Source: an uncultured Ruminococcus sp.
Lineage (GTDB): Bacteria; Bacillota; Clostridia; Lachnospirales; Lachnospiraceae
DNA length: 64,000 nt
Direction: 5' to 3'
NCBI GenBank assembly: GCA_904377845.1
Contig: CAJFGR010000009.1
Span: forward strand, 1-64,000
Part shown: positions 57,646-64,000 of the stretch, piece after piece
Layout of the letters: each line of letters opens with the position of its first letter
Numbering within the stretch: position 1 is the stretch's first letter
Position numbers and translations under genes: made by a program
The notes under the pieces: generated by a model
Databases searched by the model: none
What the model was told of the DNA's origin: nothing
Seen by the model: only the letters and a program-made list of their open reading frames with translations

Positions 57646-58593
57646 CTACTTCCCTGCCAGCGCTCCGCTGATATCGGCGATCATTGCTTCGACCGCTGCT
57701 CTGGACGCATCGCCGAAATTCTCCTCACCATATTTCGCATATGCCTCCTGCTTATATGCCGCAATGATACCTCTGGATGAATTCACGATCGCTCCCAGTC
57801 CGTCTTCATTGAAGAAGTGGACCAGGTCCTTGCCCTGTCCGCCCTGTGCGCCGTATCCCGGCACAAGGATGTAAGCTTTCGGCATGATCTTTCTGAGAAC
57901 TTTGCCCATCTCCGGATAAGTCGCTCCGACTACGGCTCCCACATAGCTGTACTCATCGCCCATGCAGTCCGCGCCCCACTCGGCTACCTTCTCTCCAACC
58001 AGTTCGTAGAGCGGCCGTCCGTCGATCAGCCTGTCCTGGAATTCTCCGCTGGACGGATTGGAAGTCTTGACAAGTACGAAGATTCCCTTCTTCTCCTCTT
58101 TACATACGTTGATGAACGGATTTACTCCGTCAGATCCAAGATACGGGTTTACCGTTGCAAAATCTTCATCAAACGGAACATACTCCTTACTGCCTACTTT
58201 CACTTTTCCAAGGTGTCCCGTCGCATACGCAGCCGAAGTGGAACCGATGTCTCCTCTCTTGATATCCCCGATCACTACAAGATCTTTGGACTTACAGTAG
58301 TCTACCGTCTTCTTAAACGCCATAACTCCCGGTACTCCGAACTGTTCGTACATTGCGATCTGTGGCTTTACGGCAGGGATCAGGTCATACGTCTTGTCCA
58401 CGATCTCCTTGTTAAACTGCCAGATTGCCTCTGCCGCTCCTTCCAGTGTTTCTCCGTATTCTGCAAACGCCTTATCCTGAATGTGCTGCGGAATGTAGTT
58501 CAGCATCGGGTCAAGCCCTACCACAATCGGCGCTCCTGTTTTTTTGATCTTTTCCACTAATTTGTTTATCATCTGCTCTTCCTCCGTTTTCAC
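57646..58593 (-). CDS. pyrF: orotidine-5'-phosphate decarboxylase (type 2)
   Basis: IVVGLDPML, VIGDIKRGDIGSTSAAYA, LVPGYGAQGG. Confidence 0.97.
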   Translation of the reverse strand: MKTEEEQMINKLVEKIKKTGAPIVVGLDPMLNYIPQHIQDKAFAEYGETLEGAAEAIWQFNKEIVDKTYDLIPAVKPQIAMYEQFGVPGVMAFKKTVDYCKSKDLVVIGDIKRGDIGSTSAAYATGHLGKVKVGSKEYVPFDEDFATVNPYLGSDGVNPFINVCKEEKKGIFVLVKTSNPSSGEFQDRLIDGRPLYELVGEKVAEWGADCMGDEYSYVGAVVGATYPEMGKVLRKIMPKAYILVPGYGAQGGQGKDLVHFFNEDGLGAIVNSSRGIIAAYKQEAYAKYGEENFGDASRAAVEAMIADISGALAGK

Positions 58594-58651
58594 AATCTGA
58601 TATACCTGTCCATTATCATACCATAAGTCCGTCCCTTAGTAAAACAAAAAG

Positions 58652-58684
58652 AAACGCCTGAAGTCTCTGTTTCTTCAGACGTTT
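58652..58684 (-). terminator. terminator of the DUF2752 gene
   Basis: minus strand AAACGTCTGAAG-N9-CTTCAGGCGTTT then CTTTTTGTTTT. Confidence 0.8.
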
Positions 58685-59137
58685 TCACCAAATCTGTGCA
58701 AGCCCTCCCGGGGCGAGCAGTGTAAACGGGAACACCGGAATATTTCTGAGAGCCCCGTATATAAATACAATCACCAGAATCCACACCAGCAGTTTCACAC
58801 TGATCTTCCCGTCCACATGATTGCCTCCTGTAATCATCCAGTCAATAAGACGGGCTGCAATGTAGATGCAGATCAATGGAACCAGGAGCGTCATAAGCGG
58901 ATTGTAGCTGAATGCATCTTTAAATTTCAGATGAAGCAGCGAATAACAGGCTCTTCCTGCTCCGCATCCCGGACAGTACAGCCCGGTTACCGTATAAAAG
59001 ATACAGGGCAGCGGATAACTGTAGGGATTGTGAAAATACAGATACAATGCCCCGGCAGCAGCAACCGCTCCCGCACAAAGTACGAGAGCGATCCGCATTT
59101 TCCTGTTCTGTTGAATACGCATTGCCAATTTCAACAT
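58685..59137 (-). CDS. DUF2752 membrane protein
   Basis: PCIFYTVTGLYCPGCGAGRACYSLLHLKFKDAFSYNPL. Confidence 0.9.
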   Translation of the reverse strand: MLKLAMRIQQNRKMRIALVLCAGAVAAAGALYLYFHNPYSYPLPCIFYTVTGLYCPGCGAGRACYSLLHLKFKDAFSYNPLMTLLVPLICIYIAARLIDWMITGGNHVDGKISVKLLVWILVIVFIYGALRNIPVFPFTLLAPGGLAQIW

Positions 59138-59150
59138 AGGTTTCCTCTTA

Positions 59151-59720
59151 TTAATAGTAATAATATCCGCTGCCTGCTATGCCTGCATAAATCATCACAA
59201 CATAAATAACCTCTACAATAAATCCTACGATAGCAGAAGCAATGATCCAGATCTTCGCAGTCTTTGCTGCTTTCTGCGCGCCTTCCCAGTCTCTGGCATT
59301 TACTGCACTATTGATCTTTGTAGAGTATACAATACCGACGATACCGAACGGAAGGCAGCAGCACAGTGTTGTAATAATCGACAATACCAGATACGGAACC
59401 CAGTTGATCGGCTTCTCCGGCTCATAGGATGACTGATATACCGGAGGGGTCTGATACTGATTGTTCTGATAATCAGATGTATAAGTATTCTGATAGCCGG
59501 AACCGTAATTTTGTGCATTCTGATACTGTGGCTGGCTTCCCGCCTGCTGCGCGCTGTCCGTCCCTGTCTCGGGCTGTGCACTGTATGCAGTCTGAGATGT
59601 ACCGGAAGCCTCCTGTGTATTTCCATAATCGGCGCCCGAATTCTCCGGCTGCAGTGCGCCACAGTGGGGACAGAATTTTGAGCCGTCCTGGATCTCCTGA
59701 TAACAATTTACACAATTCAT
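59151..59720 (-). CDS. zinc-ribbon / CD225-dispanin-like membrane protein
   Basis: MNCVNCYQEIQDGSKFCPHCG; CCCLPFGIVGIVYSTKINSAVNARDWEGAQKAAKTAK. Confidence 0.9.
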   Translation of the reverse strand: MNCVNCYQEIQDGSKFCPHCGALQPENSGADYGNTQEASGTSQTAYSAQPETGTDSAQQAGSQPQYQNAQNYGSGYQNTYTSDYQNNQYQTPPVYQSSYEPEKPINWVPYLVLSIITTLCCCLPFGIVGIVYSTKINSAVNARDWEGAQKAAKTAKIWIIASAIVGFIVEVIYVVMIYAGIAGSGYYYY

Positions 59721-59822
59721 TTTTCATACCTCGCTCTCATTGTTCGTATTATACTATTGCAGTACTGAATCTATCATACCACTGAACGAGGCTAAAATCA
59801 TCAAAAACTTTGTAAATTTGTT

Positions 59823-60428
59823 TCAGGCAGTTTTTATTTTTGCGGAATGGATCATTCCCATTTTCATAAGCACTGGCCTGAGTGCATTGTATAACACTCC
59901 TACAAGGACTACAGAGACAACTGCATTGACAAAAGTAGATGCCGTGCTCCATTTTGCCAGAACCTCTGCCATCTGCTGCGGCTGTCCCAGAATATACTGA
60001 TTATAGAAAAATCCTGCCAGAGGATCGGCAATTACATTAAATCCCAGTCCCGCAACCGAAGCGATCACGCTCCACCGGAAAACATATCTTTTGTCTGTGC
60101 TCTCATTAATTCTGGCAATCCGGTGAGCTACCAGCCCCACAATCAGGCCGATACAGAGCTTCAGTACGAAAGTCTTCGGCGCGCCTGTAATATATACGGG
60201 ATCTATTACATCAGCGATTCCCATACCGATCGCCCCTGCAAGGCCGCCATACCATCCGCCCAGGATCAGCGCCGCGAGTACGCAGAAAGCATTGCCTACA
60301 TGAAGCGCTGTCGCATCACCGCCCGGCAGCGGAATATTGATTTTCAAAAATGCAAAAGCCACAAAGCAGAGAGCTGCCATCAGCCCGGTCTGGGCAAGCT
60401 TGATTAACGTTTCATTTCTTCTTTCCAT
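59823..60428 (-). CDS. ECF transporter S component family protein
   Basis: INIPLPGGDATALHVGNAFCVLAALILGGWYGGLAGAIGMGIADVI. Confidence 0.85.
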   Translation of the reverse strand: MERRNETLIKLAQTGLMAALCFVAFAFLKINIPLPGGDATALHVGNAFCVLAALILGGWYGGLAGAIGMGIADVIDPVYITGAPKTFVLKLCIGLIVGLVAHRIARINESTDKRYVFRWSVIASVAGLGFNVIADPLAGFFYNQYILGQPQQMAEVLAKWSTASTFVNAVVSVVLVGVLYNALRPVLMKMGMIHSAKIKTA

Positions 60429-60516
60429 AGGTGATACCCCTTTTCTGTATGTTCTTAACTGCTACAGGTATATTATCACCCAACTGGTTATATTAAAACG
60501 TCCAGTTTCTTCTTTT

Positions 60517-63261
60517 TTATACAGGCCAGTTTTTCATTCCCAGCCTCATCTGCTCTATTTTCTTCGCCTCATCTTCCTCCAGGCAGTCAAAAAGATACGT
60601 CCTCAGGATATCTCCTCTTCCCAGATGCTCTCCTCTGATCTCCCGGAGGGCAAGCTCTACTTCTTCTTTCAGTCCCGCCGCGGACATACGGCGTGCCCCC
60701 TGTCCGAGGATAATAACCTGCTCCAGTGCGTCCGATGTTGCCACAGTTACACTGTGATTTCTGGATATTTTTCTGACCGTCTTCTCTATATACTGGTCTG
60801 CCGTCTCTGCCTCTTTTGTATATACAATATGAATATTATGGTATTTCGAGACTTCTCCCGGATTTCCTTCCACCTTATATGCATCAAACACAAGGATCAG
60901 CGTACACTTCCGATACCCCTGATAATTGCAGAGAATATCCGCGAGTTTTCCCCTGGCAGCTGCCAGATCAGTCTCTGAAAGTTCCCTCAGTTCATCCCAT
61001 GCAAAAATAATATTGTATCCGTCTACAAGAAGATATTCCTCTCCGTCACTCCTCTTTCTCTTGTCTGCCGACGCATCTGAACTTTTCTTTCTCCGCTCAT
61101 CTGCCCGATCAGCCGATACTTTCACCGGCGCGCTGCTGACGTTCCGCCTGACGGGATCCGGCGTGCGCACATAGATCGCATCCAGTTCTTCCTGTGTCAG
61201 TTCGATCGTCCTTGAGGATGCCCGGACAGCGGCAGTTTTGGCAGACTGCCTCCGTTCCTCGCTTTTCTCCTGTTCCAGAACACTTTTCAGCGGACTCTCT
61301 ATATGCATATATTCCTCTACCTGATACCAGGGAACAATAAATCCTGCCCCATGGGCGCAGAATACGGAATCCGCAGTATTTTCAAGATCACCTTCCGGAT
61401 CATAGCCGATTTCCCCGACAACTTTCTCCGTATTGTGACAGATGTCATATCCCTTAAGCGTACAGAACATTCTGCCGAATCCACCGGTGTATGCCGCAAA
61501 CTCCTTCTGATAGCCGCGCATTTCCGATACCGGAGCGCTTCCTGTAAGGACTGCAAGGTCATCTTCTGTCTCCGGGCCTGAAAAAGTACCGTTCATCCTC
61601 TGAATATCATTCATTGCCTTCCCTACATTTTCCATAGGCAGCTCCATGCGGAACTCGTAATACGGTTCCAGCAGTACACTCTCTGCTTTCATCAGTCCCT
61701 GACGGACCGCCCGGTATGTGGCCTGACGGAAATCTCCGCCCTCCGTATGCTTCTGATGAGCCCGTCCGGATATCAGAGTGATGCGGACATCGGTAAGCGC
61801 AGACCCGGTCAGCACACCTCTGTGTTCCTTCTCATCCAGATGAGTCAGAATCAGCCTCTGCCAGTTGCGGTCCAGAATATCCTCGCTGCATTCAGCAGCG
61901 GCCTGCACACCGGATCCCCTTTCTCCCGGCTCCAGAAGAAGATGTACTTCCGCATAATGCCGCAGCGGCTCAAAATGCCCGACTCCCTCTACAGGACCGG
62001 CAATCGTCTCTTTATATATGATCCTGCCCTCTCTGAACTCTATCAGGACTCCGTAGCGTTCTTTGATCATACGCTGCAGCACTTCCGTCTGCACCTCACC
62101 CATAAGCTGAATATGGATCTCCTGAGCCTCTTCCACCCAGACAATATGAAGCTCCGGTTCTTCCTCCTCAAGCTGGCGCAGGTTCAAAAGCATTGCATGG
62201 ACGTCACAGCCTTCCGGCAGCTCGATCCGATAAGTCAGAACCGGTTCGAGCATCGGGACATCCGAATCCGGCTCCGCGCCGATCCCCTGCCCGGGATAAG
62301 TCCCTTCCAGGCCCGTCACCGCACAGACCATTCCCGCCTGTGCATTTTGAGACAGCTCATACTTGTCGCCGGAATATATGCGGATCTGATTTACTTTCCC
62401 CTCTACCCCCGGGAGAGTTTCCTTCACTTTCAGCTCTCCGCCTGTCACCTTCAGATAAGTCAGCCTGCTCCCCTGCGGATCCCTTGCGATCTTATATACT
62501 TTTGCGCCGAATACTTCCGGATACTGCGGGCAGATACTGTATTCTCTGATTCCATCAAGCAGCTCTGCGATTCCCTCTGCTTTAAGGGCTGACCCAAACC
62601 AGCACGGAAATACTTTTCGTTCTGCCACTACACTCCTCAACGTAGCTTTCGTGATTTTTCCGGTCTCGAGATACTCTTCCAGCATCTCTTCGTCACAGAC
62701 GGCAAGACTTTCAAGAGCATCCGGCACGCCGTCTGATATCAGTTCGAAATCCGTACAGCCCTCATCCAGACGGCTTTTCAGTTCCGTCATCAGTGCATCT
62801 CTGTCTGTTCCTTCCCTGTCCATCTTATTGACAAAAAGAAATACCGGTACACTATATCGTTTCAACAGCCGCCACAGCGTCACAGTATGTCCCTGCACCC
62901 CGTCCGCACCGCTGATTACGAGGACCGCATAATCGAGCACCTGCAGTACACGTTCCATCTCAGCAGAAAAATCTACATGACCCGGTGTGTCAAGAAGCGT
63001 GAGATCCATATCTTTCCATTTCATGACCGCCTGCTTGGAAAAGATCGTAATTCCACGTTCTCTCTCCATCTCGTATGTATCCAGAAATGCATCGCCGTGA
63101 TCCACCCGTCCCAGATTCCGGATACTGCCGCTTAAAAAGAGCATTCCTTCCGAGAGTGTGGTTTTTCCTGCATCGACATGGGCCAGAAGACCGATATTAA
63201 GGTTCCTCATCCTCTGTCTGGCTGTCGTCTTATTATCTTTATTATCAGACGTATTCCCCAT
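60517..63261 (-). CDS. TetM/TetO-like ribosomal-protection GTPase fused to a C-terminal YacP/Rae1-like NYN domain
   Basis: NIGLLAHVDAGKTTLSEG, RGITIFSK, DTPGHVDFSAEMERVL, NKMDREG; C-terminal EYLLVDGYNIIFAWDELRELSE, ILVFDAYK, TADQYIEKTV, VTVATSDALEQ; RBS AAAGGGG before 63261. Confidence 0.92.
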   Translation of the reverse strand: MGNTSDNKDNKTTARQRMRNLNIGLLAHVDAGKTTLSEGMLFLSGSIRNLGRVDHGDAFLDTYEMERERGITIFSKQAVMKWKDMDLTLLDTPGHVDFSAEMERVLQVLDYAVLVISGADGVQGHTVTLWRLLKRYSVPVFLFVNKMDREGTDRDALMTELKSRLDEGCTDFELISDGVPDALESLAVCDEEMLEEYLETGKITKATLRSVVAERKVFPCWFGSALKAEGIAELLDGIREYSICPQYPEVFGAKVYKIARDPQGSRLTYLKVTGGELKVKETLPGVEGKVNQIRIYSGDKYELSQNAQAGMVCAVTGLEGTYPGQGIGAEPDSDVPMLEPVLTYRIELPEGCDVHAMLLNLRQLEEEEPELHIVWVEEAQEIHIQLMGEVQTEVLQRMIKERYGVLIEFREGRIIYKETIAGPVEGVGHFEPLRHYAEVHLLLEPGERGSGVQAAAECSEDILDRNWQRLILTHLDEKEHRGVLTGSALTDVRITLISGRAHQKHTEGGDFRQATYRAVRQGLMKAESVLLEPYYEFRMELPMENVGKAMNDIQRMNGTFSGPETEDDLAVLTGSAPVSEMRGYQKEFAAYTGGFGRMFCTLKGYDICHNTEKVVGEIGYDPEGDLENTADSVFCAHGAGFIVPWYQVEEYMHIESPLKSVLEQEKSEERRQSAKTAAVRASSRTIELTQEELDAIYVRTPDPVRRNVSSAPVKVSADRADERRKKSSDASADKRKRSDGEEYLLVDGYNIIFAWDELRELSETDLAAARGKLADILCNYQGYRKCTLILVFDAYKVEGNPGEVSKYHNIHIVYTKEAETADQYIEKTVRKISRNHSVTVATSDALEQVIILGQGARRMSAAGLKEEVELALREIRGEHLGRGDILRTYLFDCLEEDEAKKIEQMRLGMKNWPV

Positions 63262-63267
63262 AGAAAA

Positions 63268-63319
63268 ACCCCTTTCTGTTTTATGATCATACATTCGTAA
63301 TCATATCACAGAAAGGGGT
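63268..63319 (-). promoter_or_regulatory. perfect 12-bp inverted repeat covering the RBS of the TetM-like gene
   Basis: minus strand ACCCCTTTCTGT -28 nt- ACAGAAAGGGGT, then TTTTCT-ATG. Confidence 0.8.
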
Positions 63320-63347
63320 ATAAGTCGATAAATCGATCTTTTTACTT

Positions 63348-64000
63348 TCAGTTCTGCACTCCGTGATGGCAGACATAACTCTCACGGTCAATTCCCCGGA
63401 ACTCATATCCGTGTGCGCTGTAATATTCAAGGATTTCCGGTAAAGCCTCCACAGTTGCAGCCTTTGCTGCCGCATCATGAAAGAGAATAACTACATGATT
63501 GATTTTATCGGTACACGCATTTTTTACTATGTCATCCTTGGTTCCGCCTGCCGCATCCGTACTGTCCAGATTCCAGTCATAATACTGATAGCCTTTTTCC
63601 TGAACAGCTTCCACCAGCCGGGACATAATCCCCTTATTGTACTTTGCAGATACCATATTGGAAGATCCGCCCGGAAAGCGGATGAAACACGGCACGTAAC
63701 CAATCTGTTCCTTCGCCACTTTCCCGACCTGCTGCAGGTCATCGAAATATGCCTCATCCGATGCATATACTTTGTCATAATCATGTGTATTGGTATGTAG
63801 TCCGATCGTATGTCCCGCCTCATATGCCTCCTTAATATAAGGCCTGCATTCCTCATTCGCCCCGGTAATAAAAAAAGTTGCTTTTGCGTTATACCCGGCA
63901 AGGATATCAATAATCTTCTTCGTGTTTTCGGAAGGGCCGTCATCAAATGTAAGGTATACTATTTTTTTATCATCTTCCGGCTGGGTCGTACCAATCGGCA
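63348..64000 (-). CDS. polysaccharide deacetylase (NodB-type), 5' end outside window
   Basis: upstream in-frame reading IVYLTFDDGPSENTKKIIDIL..GHTIGLHTNTHDYDKVY..FRFPGGSSN..VILFHD. Confidence 0.9.
   Translation of the reverse strand, partial: PIGTTQPEDDKKIVYLTFDDGPSENTKKIIDILAGYNAKATFFITGANEECRPYIKEAYEAGHTIGLHTNTHDYDKVYASDEAYFDDLQQVGKVAKEQIGYVPCFIRFPGGSSNMVSAKYNKGIMSRLVEAVQEKGYQYYDWNLDSTDAAGGTKDDIVKNACTDKINHVVILFHDAAAKAATVEALPEILEYYSAHGYEFRGIDRESYVCHHGVQN

Noticed and set aside
60517-63261. Calling this gene an acquired tetracycline resistance gene
   Set aside because: It is TetM-like but chromosomal-looking, without mobile flanks and with an extra nuclease domain; resistance cannot be inferred from sequence alone.
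1-64000. CRISPR arrays, tRNA/rRNA genes, intact IS elements, prophage genes
   Set aside because: No regularly spaced repeats, no cloverleaf with conserved T-loop, and no DDE or serine/tyrosine recombinase ORFs were seen; only the Rpn-type nuclease is mobile-element-like.

Overview
The window looks like a Firmicutes (Clostridia/Lachnospiraceae-like) chromosome, mostly ordinary core genes. Recognisable blocks: ECF sigma/ABC-2 transporter; ClpX-like ATPase; P-II + DUF1538 pair; ligA; MBOAT/SGNH surface-acylation cluster; htpG with a perfect CIRCE; UgpC-type ATPase; trxB, proC; a low-GC cassette with an AvrRpt2/C39-like secreted protease; hydE/hydG; MoxR-DUF58-transglutaminase; a two-component system; purE-M-N-D; pyrF-K-D-E; and a TetM-like GTPase. 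No tRNA, rRNA, CRISPR or intact IS element was seen. The most unusual items are: (1) a TetM/EF-G-like ribosomal-protection GTPase fused to a C-terminal YacP/Rae1-like NYN nuclease domain, with a perfect 12-bp inverted repeat covering its Shine-Dalgarno; (2) two families of dispersed structured intergenic elements (21720-21833 with 45028-45158; 21992-22275 with 25776-25990) whose copies differ by compensatory base changes in long stems while the loops stay conserved; (3) twin identical 61-nt hairpins nested with a second palindromic repeat upstream of a Csp-like subtilase whose nucleophile position reads Cys instead of Ser; (4) an apparently orphan hicA with a near-consensus promoter and palindromic operator; (5) an attenuator-like leader in front of the hydrogenase-maturation operon; (6) a divergent ClpX lacking the usual RKH loop. 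All family calls come from reading motifs by eye. No search, alignment or folding program was run.
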